DNA from: Plantactinospora sp. KBS50
GTDB taxonomy: Bacteria; Actinomycetota; Actinomycetes; Mycobacteriales; Micromonosporaceae
Direction of reading: 5' to 3'
DNA length: 64,000 nucleotides
NCBI RefSeq assembly: GCF_002285795.1
Contig: NZ_CP022961.1
Coordinates: forward strand, 186,001-250,000
Under the pieces are notes generated by a model that saw only the letters and a program-made list of their open reading frames with translations, was not told the DNA's origin and did not search any database. The position numbers were made by a program, and so were the translations under genes. Shown here piece by piece: positions 35,291 to 44,859 of the stretch (its first letter is position 1; each line of letters opens with the position of its first letter).

Positions 35291-38226
35291 CGATCCAGTC
35301 CGACGCGACCTCCGGCGCCGCCGACCAGATGGGTGCGGCTCCGGACGTCCCCGCCGGCAACGGCGTCACCGCGGGCGGCGCATCCGGTACGGCCGCGGGC
35401 GGCGCATCCGGAAACGGCGCGACTCCCACCGGCGCCGCCCCGGGCGACCCGGCCGGCTCCGCGATGGCCGGCGCGGCTCCGCAGCCGCCCGGCCCGGCCG
35501 GGGTCGACACCGTCGAGCGGGCGGCCGGCACCCCCGAGGAGTTGCAGCCCTACCCCGAGCTGGGCCTGCACGACGACGAGTACGACCGGATCCGGCAGAT
35601 GCTGGGCCGCCGGCCCACCCAGTCGGAACTGGCGATGTACTCGATCATGTGGAGCGAGCACTGCTCCTACAAGTCCAGCAAGGTGCACCTGCGCCAGTTC
35701 GGTGAGAAGGCGCCGCCGTCGGACCGGCTGCTGGCCGGCATCGGCGAGAACGCGGGCGTGGTCCGGGTCTCCGACCGGCTCGCCGTGACCTTCAAGGTCG
35801 AGTCGCACAACCACCCGAGCTTCGTCGAGCCGTACCAGGGCGCGGCGACCGGCGTCGGCGGCATCGTCCGGGACATTCTGGCCATGGGCGCACGCCCGGT
35901 GGCGGTGATGGACGCGCTGCGGTTCGGCGCGGCCGACCACCCGGACACCGCGCGGGTGCTTCCCGGCGTGGTGGCCGGGGTCGGCGGCTACGGCAACTGT
36001 CTGGGCCTGCCCAACATCGGCGGCGAGGTCGTCTTCGACCCCTGCTACCAGGGAAACCCGCTGGTGAACGCGCTCTGCCTCGGTGTGCTGCCGGCCGACC
36101 GGTTGCAGAACAAGGCCGCCGCCGGTCCCGGCAACGTCGTCGTGCTGATGGGCGCGAAGACCGGCCGGGACGGCATCGGCGGAGTGTCCGTGCTGGCCAG
36201 CGCCACCTTCGACGAGGGCGGCGAGGGCCGCCGCCCGTCGGTCCAGGTCGGCGACCCGTTCATGGAGAAGCTGCTCATCGAGGCCTGCCTGGAGATGTAC
36301 GACGGGCAGCTCGTGGTCGGCATCCAGGACCTCGGCGGCGCCGGCCTCACCTGCGCGCTCACCGAGACCGCAGCCGCCGCCGGCACGGGGATGCGGGTGT
36401 GGCTGGAACGGGTACCGCTGCGCGAGCCGTCGATGCGGCCGCACGAGATCCTGGCCAGCGAGTCGCAGGAGCGGATGCTGCTCATCGTCGCCCCCGACAA
36501 GCTGGACGAGGTGCTCGCGACCGCGGCCAAGTGGGGCGTGCCGGCCACCGCGATCGGCGAGGTCACCCCGCCCGCCGAGGACGGCACCCCGGGACGGCTG
36601 CTGATCACCTGGCACGACCTGTCCGTCGTCGACGTGCCGCCGGCGACGCTTGTGGACGACGGCCCGGTCTACGCGCGCCCGCTGCGCGAGCCGGCCGACC
36701 GGATCCTCTTCGACGCCGACCGCGCCGAGACGCTGCCGCGTCCGGCCAGCCCGGAGGCGCTGCGGGAAACCGTGCTGCGCATGATCGGCTCGTCGAACCT
36801 CTGCGACAAGACCTGGGTTACCGAGCAGTACGACCGGTACGTCCTCGGCAACACCGTGCTGGCCCAGCCCGAGGACGCGGGGGTGATCCGGATCGACGAG
36901 GAGAGCGGGCTGGGTGTGGCCCTCTCGCTCGACGGCAACGGGCGGTACACCCGGCTCGACCCGTACCAGGGCGCCCGGTTGGCGCTCGCCGAGGCGTACC
37001 GGAACGTGGCCGTGACCGGCGCCCGGCCGCTGGCCGTCACGAACTGCCTCAACTTCGGCTCGCCCGAGGAGCCGGCGGTGATGTGGCAGTTCGCGGAGGC
37101 GGTGCGCGGGCTCGCGGACGGCTGCGCCGAGCTGGGAATCCCGGTCACCGGCGGAAACGTCAGCTTCTACAACTCCACCGGGGCGGCGGCCATCCACCCC
37201 ACGCCGGTGGTCGGCGTGCTGGGCGTGCTGGAGGACGTCGCGAACCGGCTCCGGATGGGCTTCGCCCGGACCGAGCACGCCGGTGACGAGCTGGTGTTCC
37301 TGCTCGGCGACACCCGCACCGAGCTGTCCGGCTCCGAGTGGGCCTCCGTCGTGCACGGCCACCTCGGCGGGCCGCCACCACAGGTGGACCTGGCCCGGGA
37401 ACGCGCGCTGGCCGACCTGCTGGCCGAGGCGGCCCGGGTCGGGCACCTGCGGTCGGCGCACGACCTCTCCGACGGCGGGCTCGCGCAGGCGCTGGTCGAG
37501 GCGTGCCTGCGGTACGGCGTGGGCGCGCGGATCGCGCTGCCGGCCGAGTACGCCGACGGCTCCCTGCCGTTCGTCTACCTGTTCAGCGAGTCCACCGGCC
37601 GGGCACTGGTGACCGTGCCGCGCGGGCAGGACAAGGCGTTCACCGCGCTGTGCGCCGATTTCGGAGTGCCCTGGACCGCGCTGGGCGTCACCGACCCGGC
37701 CGCGCGGGCGCTGGAGATCCGGGATCAGTTCCGGATCGACCTGGACGAGCTGCGGGCCGCGTTCACCGGCACCCTGCCGGCGCTGTTCGGCGCCTCGGCG
37801 GAGGAGCCCCGGCCGGCCGGCACCGCGCCGAGCGGCATCGGCACGGCCGCCTCGGCCGAGCCCACGCCGGTGGCAGAGGTGGCGGCGGCCGAAACCGCAG
37901 CCGTTGCCGAGGCGGCGTCGGCGGTCGAGCCGGCCTCCCCGACGGAGCCGGCGGCCCAGGCGGCGTCCGGGGAGCCGCCCGCCGCCGACGGGCCGACGGC
38001 CGCCACCGACGAGCCGACGGCCGCACCGGTGGACGACCGGCTCACCGCCGAGGACGCCGACCCGGCAACAGATGTGGATGCCGGGACCGACGGGGACGTC
38101 GGCGCGGACGCCGGGACCGACGGGGACGTCGGCGCGGACGCCGGGACCGACGGGGACGCGCAAGCCCGCGCGGCCGGATCTGCCGGCGAGGATCGCGACG
38201 GCGGAGAGCAGCGGGACGCGCGTTGA
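35287..38226 (+). CDS. purL: FGAM synthase subunit PurL, with long disordered ends
   Basis: 979-aa ATP-dependent PurM-like amidoligase making FGAM from FGAR and ammonia. The core (about residues 75-835) shows [42 protein letters not shown], the metal/ATP-binding [19 protein letters not shown] and [14 protein letters not shown], and the second-half [18 protein letters not shown] motif ([13 protein letters not shown]). Usual small-type PurL is about 740-770 aa. Here ~75 extra N-terminal Gly/Ala residues and ~145 Ala/Glu/Asp-rich C-terminal residues are added, the latter with a 30-bp repeat coding [10 protein letters not shown]. It overlaps purQ and the next gene by 4 nt. Confidence 0.95.
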   Translation: MTIQSDATSGAADQMGAAPDVPAGNGVTAGGASGTAAGGASGNGATPTGAAPGDPAGSAMAGAAPQPPGPAGVDTVERAAGTPEELQPYPELGLHDDEYDRIRQMLGRRPTQSELAMYSIMWSEHCSYKSSKVHLRQFGEKAPPSDRLLAGIGENAGVVRVSDRLAVTFKVESHNHPSFVEPYQGAATGVGGIVRDILAMGARPVAVMDALRFGAADHPDTARVLPGVVAGVGGYGNCLGLPNIGGEVVFDPCYQGNPLVNALCLGVLPADRLQNKAAAGPGNVVVLMGAKTGRDGIGGVSVLASATFDEGGEGRRPSVQVGDPFMEKLLIEACLEMYDGQLVVGIQDLGGAGLTCALTETAAAAGTGMRVWLERVPLREPSMRPHEILASESQERMLLIVAPDKLDEVLATAAKWGVPATAIGEVTPPAEDGTPGRLLITWHDLSVVDVPPATLVDDGPVYARPLREPADRILFDADRAETLPRPASPEALRETVLRMIGSSNLCDKTWVTEQYDRYVLGNTVLAQPEDAGVIRIDEESGLGVALSLDGNGRYTRLDPYQGARLALAEAYRNVAVTGARPLAVTNCLNFGSPEEPAVMWQFAEAVRGLADGCAELGIPVTGGNVSFYNSTGAAAIHPTPVVGVLGVLEDVANRLRMGFARTEHAGDELVFLLGDTRTELSGSEWASVVHGHLGGPPPQVDLARERALADLLAEAARVGHLRSAHDLSDGGLAQALVEACLRYGVGARIALPAEYADGSLPFVYLFSESTGRALVTVPRGQDKAFTALCADFGVPWTALGVTDPAARALEIRDQFRIDLDELRAAFTGTLPALFGASAEEPRPAGTAPSGIGTAASAEPTPVAEVAAAETAAVAEAASAVEPASPTEPAAQAASGEPPAADGPTAATDEPTAAPVDDRLTAEDADPATDVDAGTDGDVGADAGTDGDVGADAGTDGDAQARAAGSAGEDRDGGEQRDAR
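38090..38162. repeat. 30-bp tandem repeat at the purL 3' end
   Basis: About two and a half copies of a unit coding [10 protein letters not shown] lie in the C-terminal extension of PurL. Confidence 0.8.
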
Positions 38227-38981
38227 CCGTTCCGGTCTACGGGCAACCGGGGACCGGTGTCCGGTTCGACTGGGGACTGTCGGGCGCGGCGGAACTGGGC
38301 CGGGTCTGCTCGGTCCTGGTCATCGTGGACGTGCTCTCCTTCACCACCTCCGCCGAGGTGGCGGTCAGCCGGGGCATGCGGGTCCACCCGTTCCCGTGGG
38401 GAGCGCAGGCCGCCGACTACGCCGCCCGGGTCGGCGCGGTGGCGGCGGTCGGCAGGGGCGCGGCTGACCACGGGCATCCCTGGTCGCTGTCCCCGGCGGC
38501 GCTACGGTCGGCGCCTGTGGTGCCTGACCTGGTGCTGCCCTCGCCGAACGGCTCGGCGATCTGCTCCGCCGCCGCGTCCAGCGGCGTGCCGGTGGTCACC
38601 GCCTGTCTGCGCAACGCGGCCGCGGTCGGCCGCTGGCTGCTGGCCGAGGGGTACGGCTCGGCCGACCGGCCGGTCGGCGTGGTGGCGGCCGGCGAGCGGT
38701 GGACCGACGGCACGCTCCGGCCGTGCGTCGAGGACCAACTCGGCGCCGCGGCGGTACTGGACGGGCTCTCCACCGCCCCGGGAACGCTGTCGGTCGAGGC
38801 GGCCGTGGCTCTCGCGGTGCTCGGCGCCATCCCGAACATCCCGGCGGCGGTCCGGGGCTGTGTCTCCGGCCGGGAACTGCTGGAGCGGGGCTTCGGCGAG
38901 GACGTCGAGATCGCCGCCAGGGTCAACATCTCGGGCACGGTCACCGTGCTCCGCAACGGGGTCCTCACGAGGGCGGACTGA
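38223..38981 (+). CDS. 2-phosphosulfolactate phosphatase (ComB)-like protein
   Basis: 252 aa from a TTG whose TTGA overlaps the purL stop by 4 nt, the same coupling as within purSQL. The ComB family removes phosphate from 2-phosphosulfolactate in coenzyme M synthesis in methanogens. Bacterial relatives occur without that pathway and their role is unclear. Visible family parts are [83 protein letters not shown] and the C-terminal [19 protein letters not shown]. Its tight coupling to purL suggests a purine- or phosphate-related job; this is inferred. Confidence 0.8.
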   Translation: MTVPVYGQPGTGVRFDWGLSGAAELGRVCSVLVIVDVLSFTTSAEVAVSRGMRVHPFPWGAQAADYAARVGAVAAVGRGAADHGHPWSLSPAALRSAPVVPDLVLPSPNGSAICSAAASSGVPVVTACLRNAAAVGRWLLAEGYGSADRPVGVVAAGERWTDGTLRPCVEDQLGAAAVLDGLSTAPGTLSVEAAVALAVLGAIPNIPAAVRGCVSGRELLERGFGEDVEIAARVNISGTVTVLRNGVLTRAD

Positions 38982-39045
38982 CCGGCCGGGACCTCGCTCC
39001 GCGGCACGCCGGCCCGGAACGCACCGGGCCGACGCGCCATCCGGG

Positions 39046-41163
39046 TCAGTCGTCCAGCCAGTCCACGGATCGACGGCCGCCCCGGCCGCCGGCATCCCGG
39101 TCGTCCCGCTGGTGGCCGCCCTGCTGCTGGTCGTAGCCGTAGCCACCCTGCGGCTGCTGGTGCCCACCGGCGTCGTAGCCGCCCTGGTCGGCGCCGTAGC
39201 CGCGGTTGTCGTACCCGCCCTGGCCGCCGCCCTGCTGGTCGTAGCCCTGACCGCCGTACTGACCGTAGCCCTGGCCGCCCTGCTGGTCGTAGCCCTGGCC
39301 CCCGCCCTGCTGGTCGTAGCCGTAACCCTGCTGGTCGTAGCCCTGAGCGCCGTACTGCCCCGAGCTGTCGTAGCCGCCGCGGTTGTCGTAACCGGCACCG
39401 CCGCCGCTCTCGCCGTAGCCCGCGTCGGCGCCGTAACCGCCCGAGGGATAGGTGCCCTGTCCCTGGCCCTGGCCGTAGCGCTCATCGGCGCCGCCGCCCT
39501 GGCCGTACGACGTGTTGTAGGGGTCCGCGGGCTGCTGCCCGTAGCCCCCGTCGCCGCCGCCGTCGTACCGGCCGGTCTGCTCGCCGTAGCCCTCGGTGTA
39601 ACCGCCGCCGTAGCCCTGCTGGCCCGGTGCGTTGCCGTAACTGCCGGCGCCGGACCCGGGGGCGTTGCCGTAGCTTCCCGCTCCGGATCCCGGCGCGTTG
39701 CCGTAGCCGCCGGCGCCGGACCCGGGTGCGTTGCCGTAACTGCCGGCGCCGGATCCCGGTGCGTTGCCGTAGCTGCCGGCTCCCGATCCGGGGGCGTTGC
39801 CGTAGCTGCCGGCTCCCGATCCGGGGGCGTTGCCGTAGCTCTGGTTCTGGGCGGCGCCGTAACCGGCCGCACCGGCACCGCCGTAACCCGCCTGCGTGGG
39901 CGCGTTGGTGGTGCCGCCGTAGCCCGCGCCGCCGGAGTTGGCCCAGTCGTCGGCCTGCCGCCCGTAGTTCGGCTGCTGGCTCGGCAGCGGCGCGCCGTAC
40001 GGGTCCGGGAACTCGTCGTCCACCAGCGGACGGTTGTGCATCATCGTCGGCGCGTTGGCCAGTGCCGCCCCGCCCGCCATCGTGGGGTCGCCACCCATCC
40101 GGGTGGCCACCCGGGTCGCGTCGTTCGCGCCGGCGTACCCGCCCTGCGCCGGTCCGTACGACGGCGGCGGGCCGCCTCCGTTCGGACCGCCCCGGTCGGG
40201 GCCGTCGTCGTCGCCTTCCTTGCGCCGCATCCAGAGCAGCACGATCGCGCCCACGCCCAGGGCCACGAGCAGGCCGCCGGCGATGATCAGCAGCCACTGA
40301 CCCATGCCGCCGCCGGACGAGGTCTCCTTCTGGGTCACGGTCGCCGGACCCTGGGTCACCTCTTCCGTCGGCTCGTCCGTGATGCCGTCGTCACTGGGCA
40401 GGTCGGTCGGGGTCTCCTCGGTGGACGGGGAGGCGGTCGGGGTCGGCGCCGGGATGTCCAGGGCGAGCTGCTGCCCGCCGACCGACTGCCCCGCGCCCGC
40501 CGACAGCGACTTGGTGATGGTGACGTCGTTCTTGCCGGCGCCGAGTTGCAGCGTGCCGGGCACGATCGGCCGGTCGTCGTTGCCGTTGAAGCAGAAGTTT
40601 CCGCTGCCGTTCGAGGTGGTCGTGTAGCTGTGGCCCTGCTGGTCCTGGAGGATCACGGTGGCGTTGGAGACCGCGGCTCCGGAGGTCTTGTTGACGACCT
40701 TGCCGCAGACCTGCTTCACCGTCTTCGGCGGCGCGGGCTTCCCGGCGAGGGTGACGGTGGTGCTCTGCGTCGACGCTTCGCCCTCACCGCCCTGCGGGAC
40801 GGCCTTGATCGTGATGGTCGCCGACTCGTTCGAGTTGGCCGCCGTGGCGTAGCGGAAGGTGGCCGACCGGTCGCCGTCGCCCGTGACCGCGCTGGCGCTG
40901 CAGCCGCTCACGCAGGTCAGCTTCGAGTTGTTGGAGCTGACGGTGATGTCCGCGGGCGGATCCGGGGGGACGGTCTTGAACTTCAGCGTGTAGCTGACCT
41001 TCACCGTCTCGCCCTGGTCGATCGAGTTCGGGGAGGCCGAGACGTTGGTGATGGTGGGCGCGTCCGCCAGGGCTGGTGCGGCGGGGGCGGCGAGCAGGGC
41101 GCCGGTAATCAGCGCCACGACCACACCGGCCCGCTGGCTCCAGGCTCGTCGGTGTGTTGTCAC
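39046..41163 (-). CDS. Secreted-anchored protein with a Gly/Tyr/Gln-rich cytoplasmic tail
   Basis: 705 aa from a GTG at 41163 with AAAGG upstream. Residues 1-33 are a Sec signal peptide ending ALADA. Residues 34-220 form an extracellular region with an Ig-like first part and then a carboxypeptidase-regulatory-like domain (KQVCGKVVNKTSGAAVSNATVIL). A Thr/Pro/Glu stalk leads to a single membrane segment at about 290-311, flanked by RRKEGDDDG, which places the rest inside. That rest (~390 residues) is low complexity: six to seven SYGNAPGSGAG repeats, then YDQQGG/GYGQ repeats rich in Tyr, Gln, Gly and Asn. The composition resembles FUS-family prion-like domains. The family is not recognised. Four convergent/adjacent genes give no clue. 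Confidence 0.82.
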   Translation of the reverse strand: MTTHRRAWSQRAGVVVALITGALLAAPAAPALADAPTITNVSASPNSIDQGETVKVSYTLKFKTVPPDPPADITVSSNNSKLTCVSGCSASAVTGDGDRSATFRYATAANSNESATITIKAVPQGGEGEASTQSTTVTLAGKPAPPKTVKQVCGKVVNKTSGAAVSNATVILQDQQGHSYTTTSNGSGNFCFNGNDDRPIVPGTLQLGAGKNDVTITKSLSAGAGQSVGGQQLALDIPAPTPTASPSTEETPTDLPSDDGITDEPTEEVTQGPATVTQKETSSGGGMGQWLLIIAGGLLVALGVGAIVLLWMRRKEGDDDGPDRGGPNGGGPPPSYGPAQGGYAGANDATRVATRMGGDPTMAGGAALANAPTMMHNRPLVDDEFPDPYGAPLPSQQPNYGRQADDWANSGGAGYGGTTNAPTQAGYGGAGAAGYGAAQNQSYGNAPGSGAGSYGNAPGSGAGSYGNAPGSGAGSYGNAPGSGAGGYGNAPGSGAGSYGNAPGSGAGSYGNAPGQQGYGGGYTEGYGEQTGRYDGGGDGGYGQQPADPYNTSYGQGGGADERYGQGQGQGTYPSGGYGADAGYGESGGGAGYDNRGGYDSSGQYGAQGYDQQGYGYDQQGGGQGYDQQGGQGYGQYGGQGYDQQGGGQGGYDNRGYGADQGGYDAGGHQQPQGGYGYDQQQGGHQRDDRDAGGRGGRRSVDWLDD
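39630..39845. repeat. 33-bp tandem repeats coding SYGNAPGSGAG
   Basis: Seven copies (last partial) of a 33-bp unit on the minus strand code 11-residue repeats in the cytoplasmic tail. Silent changes vary between copies while the peptide is kept, so it is under coding constraint. It is not a CRISPR array: there are no unique spacers. Confidence 0.9.
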
Positions 41164-41309
41164 GTCCACCGCCTTTCGCGTCCGATCTCCCCGGCCCGGC
41201 TTGACCGGAGGGAGCATCCGCCGTACGAATTACACCGTCGGCCACTATGCCTTGTGAAGCTGGATCGGCGCGACCCAGGGGCGACCACGATTGCTGCCAG
41301 CCGGGGTCG

Positions 41310-41315
41310 TATCGT
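41310..41315 (+). promoter_or_regulatory. -10 of the SCP-like gene
   Basis: TATCGT lies 6 nt before the GTG start at 41322, consistent with a leaderless mRNA. Confidence 0.5.
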
Positions 41316-41321
41316 CCCGAC

Positions 41322-41693
41322 GTGTCCTCTCCGCACAGTAAGTCCGCACCCGTGCTGGCGGTGTTGGCGGCGCTCGATGCCGGTAAGTCGCCCGAACGGA
41401 CAATGCTGCGCGACGCGGTGCGGGTACTTCTTGCCGACTTGTCCGAGCGGGCCCCCGGACGATCGGTGGAGGTGCGCGTCCCACCATATGCGGCTGTGCA
41501 GGTCATCGCGGGTCCGCGACACACCAGGGGCACCCCGCCGAACGTGGTGGAGACCGATGGGGTCACCTGGGTGCTGCTGGCCGCTGGCCGACTGGACTGG
41601 GCGGCGGCGGTGCGGGACGGGCGGGTCCGCGCCAGCGGTATTCGTGCTGATCTGTCCGGTCTGCTCCCGCTTTGGACTTCTGACCCAATGTGA
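41322..41693 (+). CDS. Actinobacterial SCP-like (bacterial SCP ortholog) protein
   Basis: 123 aa from the GTG at 41322. I recognise it as the small 'sterol carrier family' protein of actinobacteria from [68 protein letters not shown] followed by [43 protein letters not shown]. It lies directly before purF, as its counterpart Rv0807 does before Rv0808 (purF) in M. tuberculosis. Its role is unknown; the conserved place suggests a link with purine genes. No catalytic residues are evident. Confidence 0.75.
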   Translation: MSSPHSKSAPVLAVLAALDAGKSPERTMLRDAVRVLLADLSERAPGRSVEVRVPPYAAVQVIAGPRHTRGTPPNVVETDGVTWVLLAAGRLDWAAAVRDGRVRASGIRADLSGLLPLWTSDPM

Positions 41694-41944
41694 AGCACTT
41701 TCGCCGGCGGCCGCGACCGGAGTGATCTGGATCCCGCCCCGGCACGCCAGGCCGGCCGCGCTCCGCGGCGGAAACCAACAATTGTTGGATCGTGAATCTT
41801 CCAGGTCAATCGGCTTCGGATATAGATCGGTTTCACCATCTGCGGTCGCGAGCTGGCTCGCTGTCGCGGTCCCGTCTCGCGTACACTCTGGGGGCGACGG
41901 TAGTTCCCGGACCCAATCCCAGCAGCTCACAGAGGGAGCATCAG

Positions 41945-43522
41945 GTGCCCCGAGGCGATGGCCGGCTGAACCACGACCTCGACCCCGAACGGCCCGGCCC
42001 GCAAGACGCCTGTGGCGTGTTCGGCGTCTGGGCTCCCGGGGAAGACGTGGCCAAGCTCACGTACTTCGGCCTCTACGCGCTTCAGCACCGCGGCCAGGAG
42101 GCGGCCGGGATCGCCGTCAGTGACGGCTCCGGTGTGGTCGTCTACAAGGATCTTGGCCTGGTCGCCCAGGTCTTCGACGAGCCCACCCTGGCCAGCCTGC
42201 GGGGGCATCTGGCGATCGGGCACACCCGCTACTCCACGACCGGCGGCTCGACCTGGGAAAACGCCCAGCCCACCATCCGGGCCACCGAGGCGGGCACCAC
42301 GATCGCGCTGGCCCACAACGGCAACCTGGTGAACACGGCCGAGCTGACCGGCCAGCTTGTCGAGCAGGGCGTCGAACTGGACGGCTCGACCTCGGACACC
42401 AGCCTGGTGACCGCGCTGCTGGCCAGCCGCCCCGGCCTCTCGGTCGAGGCGGCCGCGCTGGACGTGCTGCCCCGGCTGCGCGGGGCGTTCAGTTTCGTGC
42501 TGATGGACGAGTCGACCCTCTACGCGGCACGCGACCCGTACGGCGTACGCCCGCTGGTGCTCGGCCGGCTGGAGCGCGGCTGGGTGGTCGCGAGCGAGAC
42601 CGCGGCGCTGGACATCGTGGGCGCCAGCGTGGTCCGTGAGGTGGAACCGGGCGAGCTGCTGGCCATCGACGAGCACGGCCTGCGGTCGGTCCGGTTCGCC
42701 GTGCCGGAGCCGAAGGGCTGCCTCTTCGAGTACGTCTACATCGCCCGCCCGGACACCACCATCGCCGGCCGCAACATCCACGCGGGCCGGGTGGCCATCG
42801 GGCGGCAGTTGGCCAAGGAGCACCCGGTGGAGGCCGACCTGGTGATCCCGGTTCCGGAGTCCGGCACGCCGGCCGCGATCGGTTACGCCGAGGCCTCGGG
42901 CATCACCTACGGCGCCGGGCTGATGAAGAACCCGTACGTCGGGCGCACCTTCATCCAGCCCTCCCAGACGCTGCGCCAGCTCGGCATCCGGCTCAAGCTC
43001 AACCCGCTCCGGGAGAACGTCCGGGGCAAGCGGCTGGTGGTGGTCGACGACTCGATCGTCCGCGGCAACACGCAGCGGGCCATCGTGCGCATGCTCCGCG
43101 AGGCCGGGGCGGTGGAGGTGCACGTCCGGATCTCCTCGCCGCCGGTGCGCTGGCCCTGCTTCTACGGCATCGACTTCGCCACCCGCGCCGAGTTGCTGGC
43201 CAATGGGTTGGACGACGAGGGCGTTCGGCGGTCGATCGGCGCCGACACGTTGGGCTATGTCTCCCTCGCCGGTCTGATTGCCGCGACCGAGCAGCCGAAG
43301 ACCCGGCTCTGCCGGGCATGTTTCGATGGCGAATATCCGATCGAGTTGCCCGCGGGCGACCTGATCGGCAAGCACCTGCTCGAAGGCGCGACCTGGCGGC
43401 CGACCGGCCACCGGGCCGGCGCCGGAGAGTCCCGCCCGGCGGCCGGGGCCGACCGTCCCGACGCCGGACCCGCACCGCTCGTCGCCAGCCCAGGCGGCGC
43501 CGACGCACTGCATCGCCCATAG
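41945..43522 (+). CDS. purF: Amidophosphoribosyltransferase
   Basis: 525-aa enzyme for the first committed purine step, moving the amide of glutamine to PRPP. The GTG start has GAGGGAG upstream. A 22-residue propeptide is expected to be cut before Cys23 (DACGVFGVWAPG), which becomes the N-terminal nucleophile. The Ntn-glutaminase part has LYALQHRGQEAAGIAVSDG and GHTRYSTTGGSTWENAQP. The phosphoribosyltransferase part has the PRPP motif RLVVVDDSIVRGNTQRAIVRML. Cysteines in RLCRACFDGEYP near the C-terminus fit the Fe-S form of PurF. The C-terminal Gly/Ala/Arg tail is variable. Confidence 0.95.
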   Translation: MPRGDGRLNHDLDPERPGPQDACGVFGVWAPGEDVAKLTYFGLYALQHRGQEAAGIAVSDGSGVVVYKDLGLVAQVFDEPTLASLRGHLAIGHTRYSTTGGSTWENAQPTIRATEAGTTIALAHNGNLVNTAELTGQLVEQGVELDGSTSDTSLVTALLASRPGLSVEAAALDVLPRLRGAFSFVLMDESTLYAARDPYGVRPLVLGRLERGWVVASETAALDIVGASVVREVEPGELLAIDEHGLRSVRFAVPEPKGCLFEYVYIARPDTTIAGRNIHAGRVAIGRQLAKEHPVEADLVIPVPESGTPAAIGYAEASGITYGAGLMKNPYVGRTFIQPSQTLRQLGIRLKLNPLRENVRGKRLVVVDDSIVRGNTQRAIVRMLREAGAVEVHVRISSPPVRWPCFYGIDFATRAELLANGLDDEGVRRSIGADTLGYVSLAGLIAATEQPKTRLCRACFDGEYPIELPAGDLIGKHLLEGATWRPTGHRAGAGESRPAAGADRPDAGPAPLVASPGGADALHRP

Positions 43523-43607
43523 CGCAGGTCGGCACCGCCCGACCCGTCTGGTTCGGTGGTTTCCGGTGATCACGGATCCGGCCGACAGCACAACGAAGGG
43601 GAGAAAC

Positions 43608-44762
43608 GTGACGCACGTGTCCGAGCGCAGCGGCGCAGCCGGCGGCCCGACCGGCGGCTCGGGTGCCGACCGGCAACCCTGGAAGGCGACCGGCAGGACC
43701 GGCCGGAAGCGGAGCGTGTCGTACGCGGAGGCCGGCGTCTCGATCGAGGCCGGCGACCGGGCGGTGGAACTACTCAAGTCGAAGGTACGCGGCACCCGGC
43801 GCCCCGAGGTGCTCGGTGACCTGGGCGGCTTTGCCGGCCTGTTCCGGCTGGACACCTCCCGCTACCAGCACCCGATCCTCGCCTCCTCCACGGACGGCGT
43901 GGGCACCAAGCTGGTCATCGCGCAGCAGCTCAACATCCACGACACCGTCGGCATCGACCTGGTGGCCATGGTGGTGGACGACCTGGTCGCGTGCGGCGCC
44001 GAGCCACTCTTCCTGCTCGACTACATCGCCTGCGGCGAGGTCGTACCGGACAAGGTCGCCGAGATCGGCGCCGGCATCGCCGACGGCTGCCGGTACGCCG
44101 GATGCGCGCTGCTGGGTGGGGAGACCGCGGAGCACCCCGGAGTGCTCCGCCCGGACGAGTACGACGTCTCTGCCACCGGCGTGGGCGTGGTGGAGGAGAG
44201 CGAGCTGCTCGGGCCGAACCGCGTCGAGGTGGGTGACGTGGTGATCGCCATGAAGTCCTCCGGCCTGCACTCGAACGGCTACTCGCTGGTCCGGCACGTA
44301 CTGCTCGGCGCCGGCCGGATGCGGCTGGACACCGTTGTGGACGACTTCGGCGGACAGCGGACCCTGGGCGAGGAGCTGCTGACCCCCACCAAGATCTACG
44401 CGCAGGACTGCCTCAAGCTGATCGCCGAGGCCGAGGTGCGGGCCGTGGCGCACGTGACCGGCGGCGGTATCCCGGGCAATCTCGTCCGGGTCCTGCCGGA
44501 GAACGTGGACGCCGTGGTGAACCGGGCCACCTGGAAGCCGCAGCCGATCTTCGACCTCATCCAGTCCAAGGGCCGGATCGAGGACGGCGAGATGGAGTCG
44601 ACCTTCAACATGGGTGTCGGCATGTTCGCGATCGTCTCGGCCGAGGACTCCGACCGCGCCCTCGCCACGCTCGCCGGCCGCGGCGTGGAGGCGTGGCAGG
44701 CCGGGGAGATCATCGAGGGCACCGGTCAGGTCCAGATGATCGGTCAGCACACCCGCGGTTGA
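43608..44762 (+). CDS. purM: Phosphoribosylformylglycinamidine cyclo-ligase
   Basis: 384-aa AIR synthase. The start is the GTG at 43608, with AAGGGGAG upstream, 85 bp after purF; an upstream ATG at 43566 lacks a site. The first ~35 residues (Gly/Ala/Arg-rich) extend the usual N-terminus. The core begins VSYAEAGVSIEAGDRAVELLKSKV and has ASSTDGVGTKLVIA (ATP/substrate-binding), ALLGGETAEHPGVL, MKSSGLHSNGYSLVRHVL and ESTFNMGVGMFAIV. It follows purF and precedes the radical SAM gene, which has its own leader. Confidence 0.95.
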   Translation: MTHVSERSGAAGGPTGGSGADRQPWKATGRTGRKRSVSYAEAGVSIEAGDRAVELLKSKVRGTRRPEVLGDLGGFAGLFRLDTSRYQHPILASSTDGVGTKLVIAQQLNIHDTVGIDLVAMVVDDLVACGAEPLFLLDYIACGEVVPDKVAEIGAGIADGCRYAGCALLGGETAEHPGVLRPDEYDVSATGVGVVEESELLGPNRVEVGDVVIAMKSSGLHSNGYSLVRHVLLGAGRMRLDTVVDDFGGQRTLGEELLTPTKIYAQDCLKLIAEAEVRAVAHVTGGGIPGNLVRVLPENVDAVVNRATWKPQPIFDLIQSKGRIEDGEMESTFNMGVGMFAIVSAEDSDRALATLAGRGVEAWQAGEIIEGTGQVQMIGQHTRG

Positions 44763-44799
44763 TCACGCTCCGCACATCATACGTCTACCTGATAGGGCC

Positions 44800-44829
44800 T
44801 TCACCCGACCGGCCATCGCCACCTAGCCT
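44800..44829 (+). promoter_or_regulatory. Possible promoter of the RiPP cassette
   Basis: TTCACC (44800-44805) and TAGCCT (44824-44829), 18 nt apart, precede the GGGGGAGG ribosome site of the maturase gene. There is no terminator after purM, so read-through is also possible. Confidence 0.35.
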
Positions 44830-44859
44830 GGTAGCACGTCAGGCGCGGGGGAGGTGTGG

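Noticed and set aside
35107..38163. 1018-codon frame opposite purL
   Set aside because: Runs antisense to the clear purL gene and has low-complexity His/Gly/Val/Arg composition.
39630..39845. 33-bp repeats considered as a CRISPR array
   Set aside because: Repeats are contiguous, keep frame and code a constant peptide; there are no spacers or cas genes.
38257..42123. 1288-codon frame with Val/Ala-rich hydrophobic stretches
   Set aside because: It is the antisense reading of the Tyr/Gln/Gly repeat gene; the hydrophobic look comes from those repeats.
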